From 2-02-FULL-55-14 sp964473365 (GTDB lineage: Bacteria > Bacteroidota > Ignavibacteria > UBA10030), in contig CAYYOV010000004.1 in the NCBI GenBank assembly GCA_964473365.1, positions 1 to 64,000 on the forward strand: DNA of 64,000 bases, in the 5' to 3' direction. The position numbers and the translations under genes were made by a program. Below are positions 34,210 to 41,400 of the stretch, in pieces. Below the pieces are notes generated by a model. It was not told the origin of the DNA. It worked only from the letters and a program-made list of their open reading frames with translations, and searched no databases. Within the stretch, counting starts at the first letter, position 1, and each line of letters starts with the position of its first letter.

Positions 34210-35865
34210 ATGGCCGAGCTTGGACATTCCATGGAGAAGCACCTGCCGTTCACGAAGAACGCCGAGCGAACGCTGGCGCTCATCCACAGGATCCGGACTG
34301 AAGCTGACCGAGTGAAGCTCGGCGGCGGAGCTGACGCGCATGCCCGTCAACGTTCAAAGGGGAAACTCTCTGCCCGCGAACGGATCGAACGACTCATCGA
34401 TCCCGGCACGGCCTTCCTGGAGGTCGGGCTCTTTGCAGCGCATGGCATGTATGCCGAGTACGGCGGGGCGCCGTCTGCGGGGACTGTTTTTGGCGTAGGA
34501 CAGGTCCACGGCCGCGATGTTGTGATCGTGGCGAACGATGCGACGGTCAAGGCCGGAGCGTGGTTCCCTATGACGGCCAAGAAGAACCTCCGGGCCCAGG
34601 AGATCGCGATGGAGAACCGGCTTCCAATCGTATATCTCGTGGATTCGGCCGGCGTTTTTCTCCCCTTACAATCAGAGATCTTTCCGGACAAGGAGCACTT
34701 TGGCCGGATCTTCCGGAACAACGCGGTCTTGTCGTCGATGGGGATCCCGCAGATCGCCGCGATCATGGGTCCGTGTGTAGCGGGCGGAGCCTATCTGCCG
34801 ATTATGAGCGATGAGGCGATGATCGTGGAGGGCACGGGCAGTGTGTTCCTGGCAGGTTCGCACCTCGTGAAAGCAGCCATCGGTGAAGAGATCGACAACG
34901 AGGCCCTCGGTGGCGCAGACGTCCATTGCGAGATCAGCGGAGTCACCGACCACCGGATGAAGAATGACGATGAGGCCCTGGCCAAGATCCGGAGTATCAT
35001 CGGCCGCCTGGGTCATCTACCGCCCCCGCTCTTCGATCGCACCACTCCTGTCGCGCCGGCGTTTGAGCCGAAGGAGATCTACGGGATCCTGCCAGCGGAC
35101 GCCTCGCGTCCGTATGACATGTCAGAAGTCCTCGCGCGCATCATCGATGCCGGCTCATGGGAGGAGTACAAGGCCGACTTTGGCCGGACGATCCTGACCG
35201 GATATGCGCGGGTGGACGGCTGGGCCGTGGGGGTCGTCGCGAATCAGCGAGCCGTCGTCCGGAATGGCGCCGGCGAGATGCAGGTTGGCGGGGTCATCTA
35301 CAGCGACAGCGCCGACAAGGCTGCGCGGTTCATCATGAACTGCAACCAGAAGCGTATCCCGCTCGTATTCTTTCAGGACGTCACCGGGTTCATGGTGGGG
35401 AGCCGGGCGGAGCGCGGTGGGATCATCAAGGACGGCGCCAAAATGGTGAACGCGGTCGCGAATAGTGTCGTCCCGAAGTTCACGTTCATCGTCGGTAATT
35501 CGTACGGCGCCGGAAACTACGCCATGTGTGGCAAAGCATACGACCCACGGTTGATCTACGCCTGGCCGACGGCATCGATCGCCGTCATGGGCGGTAAGCA
35601 ATCCAGTGAGACACTCCTCGCCATCAAGGTGCAGGCCATGCAGAAGGGTGGAACCGTGATCACGCCCGAAGCTCAAACGGCCTTGCTGCAGGAGATCCAG
35701 GCGACGTACGAGGCTGAACTGGATCCACTGTTTGCCGCAGCACGACTGTGGGTCGACGGGATCGTCGACCCCATCGATACGCGGGAGATCATCTCCACCG
35801 GCATCCGGATGTCCTCACACGTGACCGAGCTGCCGCGCTTCAATCCTGGCGTCATTCAAACCTGA
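34210..35865 (+). CDS. Acyl-CoA carboxylase beta subunit (methylcrotonyl-CoA carboxylase-like)
   Basis: Carboxyltransferase that moves CO2 from biotin to an acyl-CoA. Blocks characteristic of methylcrotonyl-CoA carboxylase beta are present: KLSARERIERLIDPG, IFPDKEHFGRIFRNNAV, GPCVAGGAYLPIMSDE and FLAGSHLVKAAIGEE; later VFFQDVTGFMVGSRAE and GNSYGAGNYAMCGKAY. The start at 34210, two bases after the previous stop, is preferred to the frame opening at 34066. 551 aa. The biotin carboxylase/carrier alpha subunit is not in the window. The substrate (methylcrotonyl versus propionyl or geranyl) is inferred from the block similarity. Confidence 0.9.
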   Translation: MAELGHSMEKHLPFTKNAERTLALIHRIRTEADRVKLGGGADAHARQRSKGKLSARERIERLIDPGTAFLEVGLFAAHGMYAEYGGAPSAGTVFGVGQVHGRDVVIVANDATVKAGAWFPMTAKKNLRAQEIAMENRLPIVYLVDSAGVFLPLQSEIFPDKEHFGRIFRNNAVLSSMGIPQIAAIMGPCVAGGAYLPIMSDEAMIVEGTGSVFLAGSHLVKAAIGEEIDNEALGGADVHCEISGVTDHRMKNDDEALAKIRSIIGRLGHLPPPLFDRTTPVAPAFEPKEIYGILPADASRPYDMSEVLARIIDAGSWEEYKADFGRTILTGYARVDGWAVGVVANQRAVVRNGAGEMQVGGVIYSDSADKAARFIMNCNQKRIPLVFFQDVTGFMVGSRAERGGIIKDGAKMVNAVANSVVPKFTFIVGNSYGAGNYAMCGKAYDPRLIYAWPTASIAVMGGKQSSETLLAIKVQAMQKGGTVITPEAQTALLQEIQATYEAELDPLFAAARLWVDGIVDPIDTREIISTGIRMSSHVTELPRFNPGVIQT

Positions 35866-35877
35866 TCCGATCCATCC

Positions 35878-36585
35878 ATGCGTGCGTTGGTCATCCTCTG
35901 CCTGGTCCTGGTCCCTGTGCTCGCTGCAGCGCAGTGCGAGGGAGACCTGTCGTGGCACTTTGACGAGGGTGAGGAAGAAGGCATGTCTCTCGGGTCGATG
36001 TTCTCCAACGCGATGACGCCGCAGATCGTCATCGACACGAAGGAAGTTCGCACGTACGTCCGCGACGTCCGGTTCCGCGAACTCACGAAACGCTGCGGAG
36101 ACCTGCGCGCGGTCGACGCGATTTATCAGAAAGCGTTGCGGGTTGCCGAATACAATGTCGGGCGAGGTCTATTGATCGCCATGATGGCCGTGCTCGAGCA
36201 CCAGCAGATCCACGTCCGGATGCCCATCGTAAAGAGTCTGCAACTGCCACTGACCCTCGAAGACGACTCGTTGTTCGCGCAGCGCGTTCGCCATCTTCCC
36301 CGAGCCATCTATTCGGATACGCCCCCGGGAGAGCAAGGCGACAAAGACAAGCTCCAACATTTCTTCGCGTCGGCGTACCTGGCCTACGCCTCTGAATCCA
36401 CGGATATCGCGCGGGGAGCAGGAAACGTCGTCGAGTGGGGTGAAGCAAAATTTGTTGTCGGTGGGGCAGATGATCCGCGGGACCGCAGGGCGAACAAGCA
36501 GGGGGAGGCGTTCGGAAGGGACCTGCTGGTGGTCAAGAACCTGTTGCCTTCGGATTATCTGGTGCTGCCAGTGAGGGAGGAGTAA
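35878..36585 (+). CDS. Secreted protein of unknown function
   Basis: I do not recognise the family. A signal peptide (MRALVILCLVLVPVLAAAQ) precedes an acidic start, CEGDLSWHFDEGEEEG. The middle is helical. A C-terminal region reads GDKDKLQHFFASAYLAY, then VEWGEAKFVVGGADD and GEAFGRDLL; the DKxxHF pattern is reminiscent of YfiM/DUF2279 lipoproteins, but weakly. 235 aa. It starts 12 bases after the carboxyltransferase, so it may be in that operon. Its TAA is overlapped by the left inverted repeat of the adjacent GxxExxY segment, and a piece of its 5' coding sequence recurs 0.7 kb downstream. Confidence 0.6.
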   Translation: MRALVILCLVLVPVLAAAQCEGDLSWHFDEGEEEGMSLGSMFSNAMTPQIVIDTKEVRTYVRDVRFRELTKRCGDLRAVDAIYQKALRVAEYNVGRGLLIAMMAVLEHQQIHVRMPIVKSLQLPLTLEDDSLFAQRVRHLPRAIYSDTPPGEQGDKDKLQHFFASAYLAYASESTDIARGAGNVVEWGEAKFVVGGADDPRDRRANKQGEAFGRDLLVVKNLLPSDYLVLPVREE

Positions 36586-36612
36586 CCACGAAGAGCACCA
36601 AGAGCACGAAGG
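36584..36612 (+). repeat. Left arm of the inverted repeat flanking the GxxExxY gene
   Basis: Three consecutive 9-mers, CACGAAGAG, CACCAAGAG and CACGAAGG. It overlaps the last two bases of the upstream TAA stop. Confidence 0.8.
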
Positions 36613-36652
36613 TTAGGGATAGGTAGCACACGCGAAGAGCATTTGTTGGTCT

Positions 36653-36682
36653 GATCTGTCGTGGCATTTTGCTGAGGGGGAA
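36653..36682 (+). pseudogene. 30-base remnant resembling codons for DLSWHF of the upstream secreted protein
   Basis: Translated in frame it reads DLSWHFAEGE, against DLSWHFDEGE at 35944-35973. 24 of 30 bases match, and four of the six differences are at third codon positions, which suggests a decayed paralogue rather than a fresh copy. It runs into the Shine-Dalgarno of the GxxExxY gene. Confidence 0.45.
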
Positions 36683-36684
36683 AG

Positions 36685-37062
36685 GTGAAAGAGTTGATCT
36701 CGAGGGAAGAGGTCTACCGGATCGTCGGTTCTGCGATCCAGGTCCATCGAGAACTGGGGGCGGGCTTCCTGGAAGCCGTCTACCACGAGGCTCTCGAACT
36801 TCAATTGAAAGACGACGGGGTCCCGTTCGATTCTCATCCTCGCTTGCGACTTCGGTATCGACAGTGGACCCTCAAGAAGGGGTATCAGGCTGACTTTGTG
36901 TGCTTCGGCAATATCATCGTTGAGATAAAGGCCGAATCCCGTTTGACGCTGATCGACCAGGCCCAGCTTATTAACTATCGGAAGGCGACTCGACTCAGGA
37001 CCGGCGTTCTGATCAATTTTGGTAGCGTCACCAGGCTTGAGTGGAAGCGCTTCGTGTATTGA
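36685..37062 (+). CDS. GxxExxY protein (PDDEXK_3 family)
   Basis: Small protein with a predicted PD-(D/E)XK nuclease fold; no member's role is settled. The name motif is GAGFLEAVY (residues about 25-33). The nuclease core residues are in place: Asp in GYQADFVCF and E-x-K in IIVEIKAESRL, followed by QAQLINYRKATRLRTGVLINFG. GTG start at 36685 with GAGGGGGA upstream; 125 aa, full length. It lies alone between inverted repeats, not in an operon with a recognisable partner. Confidence 0.9.
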   Translation: MKELISREEVYRIVGSAIQVHRELGAGFLEAVYHEALELQLKDDGVPFDSHPRLRLRYRQWTLKKGYQADFVCFGNIIVEIKAESRLTLIDQAQLINYRKATRLRTGVLINFGSVTRLEWKRFVY

Positions 37063-37088
37063 GTCCTTGATATCTATTCTCCTCTCTA

Positions 37089-37115
37089 CTTCGTGACCTT
37101 CGTGCTCTTCGTGGT
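37089..37115 (-). repeat. Right arm of the inverted repeat flanking the GxxExxY gene
   Basis: Reverse complement of the left-arm pattern: CTTCGTGAC, CTTCGTGCT, CTTCGTGGT. It begins 27 bases after the GxxExxY stop. Confidence 0.8.
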
Positions 37116-37145
37116 TCCACAATTCTGGCCTGACTGTGAGCTTCG

Positions 37146-38513
37146 ATGAAGACCATCCTCGTCATCGATGATGAACAGAGCATCCGCGACTCCCTGCGGA
37201 TGATCCTCGAGTACGAACGGTACGAGGTGCATTTTGCATCTGACGGCGAGACGGGACTGTCCATCGCCCCAAAAACATCACCGGACCTCGTCCTCCTCGA
37301 TGTCAAGATGCCCGGCATCGACGGACTCGAGGTACTCCAGCGGCTTCGTCAGCGTACGCCCGACCTTCCGGTCATCATGATCTCCGGTCACGGGAATATC
37401 GAAACGGCAGTTGAGGCCACGAAGCGCGGTGCGTTCGACTTTCTTCCGAAACCGCTCGACCGCGACAAGCTGCTCGTCACCATCCGGAACGCTCTGCAGA
37501 CCGCACGACTCACGGGCGACCTGAAACAACTGCGCGAGAAAGTCGAGGGGGGTCGTCAGATCCTCGGCTCCAGCCCTGCTATCACAGAGATTCATCGGCT
37601 GATCGAGCGCGTCGCGCCAACCGACGCGCGGGTGCTCATCACGGGGGAGAACGGGACCGGCAAGGAGCTCGTGGCGCGCGCGATCCATGCGGGTAGCAAG
37701 CGGGCTGAGAAACCCTTGGTGGAGGTGAATTGTGCCGCCATCCCTCCGGACCTGATCGAATCGGAACTGTTCGGCCACGAAAAGGGGTCGTTCACGGGTG
37801 CAACCGCTCAACGGATCGGAAAGTTCGAACAGGCGGACGGAGGAACGTTGTTCCTCGACGAGATCGGCGACATGAGCCTGCAGGCACAAGCCAAGGTCCT
37901 CCGGGCGCTGGAAGAGCAGACCATCGAGCGGGTTGGCGGGAACAAGCTGATCAACGTCGACGTCCGTGTGCTTGCGGCAACGAATAAGGACCTGCCAGCA
38001 GAGATCAAGAAGAACACGTTCCGAAACGACCTCTACCACCGGTTGAATGTCATCCCGATCCATGTGCCTCCGCTGCGGGACCGCAGGAGCGACGTGGAGG
38101 TGCTGGTCCGGGCGTTCGTTGAGGATGTCTGCCGCAGGAACGGTATGGCGGTCAAATCAATCAGTGGAGAGGCGATCAGCCGGCTTTCGGTCCGTGACTG
38201 GCCAGGGAACGTGCGTGAGTTGAGGAACGCCGTTGAACGACTGGTCATTCTTTCTTCGGGCTCGAAAATCGATGTATCGCTGCTCGATTCGGTCCCCCAA
38301 GCTCCGTCCGAGGCGGGTGAGCTCTTCGGTCAGCCGATGACGTTCCAGGCTTTCAAAGACAAGGCTGAGGCTGCGTTCATCAAGCGCCAGCTGGAACTGC
38401 ATTCGTGGAATGTGTCGAAGACGGCGGAGGCGCTCGATATCCAGCGGTCGCATCTCTACACGAAGATGAAGCGGTACGGGTTGATGAAGGAAGGAGACAC
38501 CGAAGAAGAGTAG
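37146..38513 (+). CDS. Sigma-54-dependent response regulator (NtrC family)
   Basis: Second NtrC-type activator in the window. Receiver (phospho-Asp in LVLLDVKMPGIDG, Lys in FLPKPLD), AAA+ domain with Walker A GENGTGKELVARAI, a sigma-54 contact loop in the conventional GSFTGA form, Walker B TLFLDEIGDMS, and a C-terminal Fis-like helix-turn-helix (VSKTAEALDIQRSHLYTKMKRYG). 455 aa. It resembles the NtrX branch by its end KTAEALDIQRSHLY (family knowledge, not certain). It stands alone, with the GxxExxY segment before it and a strong terminator after it. Confidence 0.93.
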   Translation: MKTILVIDDEQSIRDSLRMILEYERYEVHFASDGETGLSIAPKTSPDLVLLDVKMPGIDGLEVLQRLRQRTPDLPVIMISGHGNIETAVEATKRGAFDFLPKPLDRDKLLVTIRNALQTARLTGDLKQLREKVEGGRQILGSSPAITEIHRLIERVAPTDARVLITGENGTGKELVARAIHAGSKRAEKPLVEVNCAAIPPDLIESELFGHEKGSFTGATAQRIGKFEQADGGTLFLDEIGDMSLQAQAKVLRALEEQTIERVGGNKLINVDVRVLAATNKDLPAEIKKNTFRNDLYHRLNVIPIHVPPLRDRRSDVEVLVRAFVEDVCRRNGMAVKSISGEAISRLSVRDWPGNVRELRNAVERLVILSSGSKIDVSLLDSVPQAPSEAGELFGQPMTFQAFKDKAEAAFIKRQLELHSWNVSKTAEALDIQRSHLYTKMKRYGLMKEGDTEEE

Positions 38514-38597
38514 AAGTGCGCTTAAAAACCGAAGCGTGAAGCACGAAACAAGTTCCAAGAGAGAGAAGCGAAGTTCGAAATGCGGGGAGTACAAGCT

Positions 38598-38637
38598 AAG
38601 GGCGCGGGTTGGTCACAAAGACCTCCCGCGCCCTTTT
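38598..38637. terminator. Bidirectional terminator between the NtrC-type gene and rlmB
   Basis: Stem AAGGGCGCGGG / CCCGCGCCCTT with a further inner GGT/ACC pair, then TTTT on the plus side and a matching A-rich start for the minus side. It serves two convergent genes. Confidence 0.85.
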
Positions 38638-38689
38638 AATGTGTTCCGAGCTGTTTCGGGCTTGTTTCGGACTTCGGTTTTCGAATTTC

Positions 38690-39970
38690 CTAGGTGGTTC
38701 TCCGCCGTGCTCCTTCATACATCACGATCGCTCCAGCCACGGAGGCGTTCAACGAATCGAACGACCCGACCATCGGGATCTTGACGAGCACGTCGCAGTG
38801 TTCCCGCACGAGCCGCCGCAGTCCCTTCCCCTCATTCCCGATCACGAGTGCCACGGGTCCGCTGAAATCGGCTTCGCCCACCACCACGTCTCCAGCCGCA
38901 TCAGCTCCGATGACTCGGTAGCCACGTTCCTTCAGCGTGGTGATCGACTGGACAAGATTCGCCACCCGAGCGATCGGCATGGACAGTGCCGCCCCCGCCG
39001 AGGTCTTCACCGTCGTTGCGTTCACCGTTGCCGCGTGATGCTTCGGGATGACCGTCCCATGGACGCCAAAACAGAGAGCAGACCGGACGAGCGCGCCTAG
39101 ATTGTGCGGATCCTCGATCTCGTCCAGCAACAGAAGGAGTGGCGTCGTCTCCTTCGGGAGTTGTTCCAGCAGTTCTTCGAGCTCGAGGTACGTCGTCGCT
39201 GAGACGACGGCCACAATGCCCTGGGTGTTCGGTCCACCGAGCTGCTCGATCTTCTCCCGTGGGGCCTGCTGGATGGGTATTCCACGACGCTTCGCCGCTT
39301 TGAAGATGCTGTTGACCGCCGGTCCACGGAGCCCGAATTGAATGAAGACCTTCTCCACCGCGCGTCCGGAATCAAGGGCCTCCAGAACCGGATTACGACC
39401 AAAGATCACTTCGCCACCGCCGTCCTCGAGCGGAGTTGCGTCTGCGCGAGGCGCGGCTTCACGAGATTCCGCCGCTTCGCGTTGCTGGCGGAGGCGAAAT
39501 TCTTCGTGCTCTTCGGGAGGATGAATGCGTGCCTCAGGTCGTTCGAACTTGCGGGTCGAACGTACGCCTTTCCAGAACGGGGGAGGTCCGCTCTGAGGCC
39601 GTCCCCCTGGACGCCCGCCCCCGGGATGTCCTCCACCCGGTCGGCCCGAACCCGGATGTCCGCTTCCCGGTCGACGTGGACGCTTCGCACCAAAGCCAGA
39701 CGGCCCGTGTGAACCTGGTCCGCCATGAGGGCTGGATCCGTGCGGCCCACCGGAATGCGGTCCGCCAGGACGACGCGGGCCCTTGCCGAAGAATCCTCCA
39801 CCCGGTTGATGCGGCCGTCGCGGTCCTTTTGGGTTGAACCCGGGACCGGAGGAGGGCCGGCCTCCGCCGGGACCTGGTCGACGACGAGGTCCGGACGAAG
39901 AATTCGGTGATGAGTGCGAAGGGCCTTCGGGGCGGCGGAAGGGTCGGCGGGGGGGGCGTTGGAATGCCAT
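38690..39970 (-). CDS. rlmB: 23S rRNA 2'-O-methyltransferase RlmB with a long low-complexity N-terminus
   Basis: SpoU/TrmH-class enzyme; RlmB methylates G2251 of 23S rRNA. The core (from about residue 186) has the substrate-binding start VIFGRNPVLEALDSGRAVEKV and knot motifs 1-3: NLGALVRSALCFG, ALVIGNEGKGLRRLV and IPMVGSFDSLNASVAGAI. Before it lies an unusual 185-residue head made almost entirely of Gly, Pro, Arg, Ser and His, with repeats like GPRRPGG and GGRPGG, ending in a charged helix. ATG at 39970 is chosen; the frame is open to 40138 but overlaps lgt. 426 aa against about 245 usual. Confidence 0.93.
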   Translation of the reverse strand: MAFQRPPRRPFRRPEGPSHSSPNSSSGPRRRPGPGGGRPSSGPGFNPKGPRRPHQPGGGFFGKGPRRPGGPHSGGPHGSSPHGGPGSHGPSGFGAKRPRRPGSGHPGSGRPGGGHPGGGRPGGRPQSGPPPFWKGVRSTRKFERPEARIHPPEEHEEFRLRQQREAAESREAAPRADATPLEDGGGEVIFGRNPVLEALDSGRAVEKVFIQFGLRGPAVNSIFKAAKRRGIPIQQAPREKIEQLGGPNTQGIVAVVSATTYLELEELLEQLPKETTPLLLLLDEIEDPHNLGALVRSALCFGVHGTVIPKHHAATVNATTVKTSAGAALSMPIARVANLVQSITTLKERGYRVIGADAAGDVVVGEADFSGPVALVIGNEGKGLRRLVREHCDVLVKIPMVGSFDSLNASVAGAIVMYEGARRRTT

Positions 39971-40017
39971 GGTGTTGTTGGCTTCAGTTGAGGAGTGTTC
40001 GTGAAAGGTGGGTGGCG

Positions 40018-40854
40018 TCAGCTCACGCGACGTGATGGGTTGGTCGACGACGGACGTCGGCCGAGATAGAACCATCCGATGGCGCCGGCGATGATGAGGC
40101 CGATCGAGATCCATTGTGCCTGGCTCAAGTCGAGCCACAGACGCGGGTTCAACCGCAGGAACTCCACCGCAAGCCGTTCGGCGCCCGCGATGATCAAGTA
40201 CAACATGAACAGCTTGCCGGCCGGTTGAAGCTTCGTCCGAAGACGCCAGAGGATCCAGAATCCGAGCGCACAGGCGAAGAATTCATACATCGGCGTCGGG
40301 TGGCACAGCACGTTGTCAGGGACAATGCCGCCCGGATACTGGCTCGTGATCTCAGGAAAATCGCGGAATGCGATCGATGGGGGATAGGTTCCGCGAGAAT
40401 AGTCCGTTCCCCATGGCAACGTCGTTGGGAACCCGTAGTCCCCGTCGCCGGCCAGATGACAACCGATTCGTCCAATGCCGTACGCGAGAAGAAGGCCCGG
40501 AGACGTGGCGTCTGCTCCCACGAGGAAGGGTATTCCTTTCCGACGAAGGTAAAGATAGATACCGACGATGGAGAGGACGAGGCCTCCATGGAAGGTGAGG
40601 CCTCCGGGCGAGAACGCCATCCGAATCGGGTCCGCCACGAAGGCCGACCAGTTCTCGATGAGATGGAGCAGCTTTGAGCCGGCGATGCCCAGCACGAGAG
40701 CAAGGAACGTGAACGTGCTGGCGATCTCCGGGTTAAGTTTTCGCCGCTTAAACTCCTCTGTCAGCAGATAGCTGGCGACGAGGAAGGCGATCGCCAGCAT
40801 CAAGCCGAAGCTGTAGATGGGAAACGGACCGATCTGAAAGAGTTTAGGGTACAT
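40018..40854 (-). CDS. lgt: Prolipoprotein diacylglyceryl transferase
   Basis: Inner-membrane enzyme attaching diacylglycerol to the lipobox Cys of prolipoproteins, such as the several predicted in this window. It has around seven hydrophobic segments. The signature GRIGCHLAGDGDYG and the essential-His stretch GGLTFHGGLVLS are present, with LWLDLSQAQWISIGLI near the end. 278 aa. It lies 47 bases before rlmB and 146 bases after an unknown gene; a stable UUCG-type hairpin (40908-40925) lies in that gap. Confidence 0.96.
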   Translation of the reverse strand: MYPKLFQIGPFPIYSFGLMLAIAFLVASYLLTEEFKRRKLNPEIASTFTFLALVLGIAGSKLLHLIENWSAFVADPIRMAFSPGGLTFHGGLVLSIVGIYLYLRRKGIPFLVGADATSPGLLLAYGIGRIGCHLAGDGDYGFPTTLPWGTDYSRGTYPPSIAFRDFPEITSQYPGGIVPDNVLCHPTPMYEFFACALGFWILWRLRTKLQPAGKLFMLYLIIAGAERLAVEFLRLNPRLWLDLSQAQWISIGLIIAGAIGWFYLGRRPSSTNPSRRVS

Positions 40855-41000
40855 GAAAGAAGAGGTCGATCAATGGTCACGATTGTGAAGGACAGGGACT
40901 GAACCTTCGGGTTCAGCGCCACGAGAGCAACACGCAACAGTCGATGAAAGGAGCGGGCGTCTCATCGGACGCGTGCCGCATGGCCCCGTCTGGTCGTGCT

Positions 41001-41396
41001 TCAGGCCAGGTCGACGAAATCCGTCGATAGGAGGATGAACGGGTGCTCGGGGGATCTCAGGATCGTCACGTCTCCATTCGCGACATCGATATCGAACGTG
41101 TTGACGGACTTGTCCTGTTTCACAACTACGACTTGGTAATGTCCAACGAGGCCATCGAGCGTCTTCCACCCGCGGGCCGGGCCGCCACCGGGCATCAGGA
41201 GCTCCGGCGCGTGCAAGCCCTGGATCTTGAGTCGGACTGCCCGTTCTTCGAGCGAGGCCTGCAAAAGGATCTCATAGCGAAAGCTGACGAAGACCTTCGT
41301 GGTCTGCACGAGGAACGCCGTCGACCGTTTTCCCGTCGATGGATCAACGAACGGAAAGATATTCAGCGTGTAGTCGGGGTCTTTCGCCGCGGCCAA
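41001..41396 (-). CDS. Conserved-looking hypothetical protein after hisS
   Basis: No family recognised. The frame is open from 41495, but the first part overlaps the end of hisS out of frame. A TTG at 41396 with AAGGGTGA at good spacing, partly inside the hisS stop region, is the most likely start. 131 aa, soluble, rich in beta-type alternation (STAFLVQTTKVFVSFRYEIL, then YQVVVVKQDKSVNTFDIDV), ending SPEHPFILLSTDF. It is probably translated from the ptsN-hisS transcript. Function unknown. Confidence 0.5.
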   Translation of the reverse strand: MAAAKDPDYTLNIFPFVDPSTGKRSTAFLVQTTKVFVSFRYEILLQASLEERAVRLKIQGLHAPELLMPGGGPARGWKTLDGLVGHYQVVVVKQDKSVNTFDIDVANGDVTILRSPEHPFILLSTDFVDLA

Positions 41397-41400
41397 GGCG

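Larger units (their letters stand above)
36584..37115. mobile_element. GxxExxY cassette bounded by 9-base-unit terminal inverted repeats
   Basis: The segment starts at 36584 and ends at 37115. The left arm (36584-36612) and the reverse complement of the right arm (37089-37115 plus one flanking base) agree at about 25 of 28 positions. Each arm is itself a run of the 9-mer CACGAAGAG or CACGAAGGT. The only gene inside encodes a PDDEXK-type protein. No target duplication was seen. Treating it as mobile is inference. Confidence 0.45.

Noticed and set aside
36613..37122. Minus-strand 169-aa frame starting MWNHEEHEGHEVERR
   Set aside because: It is antisense to the GxxExxY gene, and its N-terminus is only the translated 9-base repeat; this is a known type of spurious call.
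40908..40925. CTGAACC-TTCG-GGTTCAG hairpin upstream of lgt
   Set aside because: Stable stem but no T-tract on the lgt strand and no conserved context; too little to call a terminator or riboswitch.
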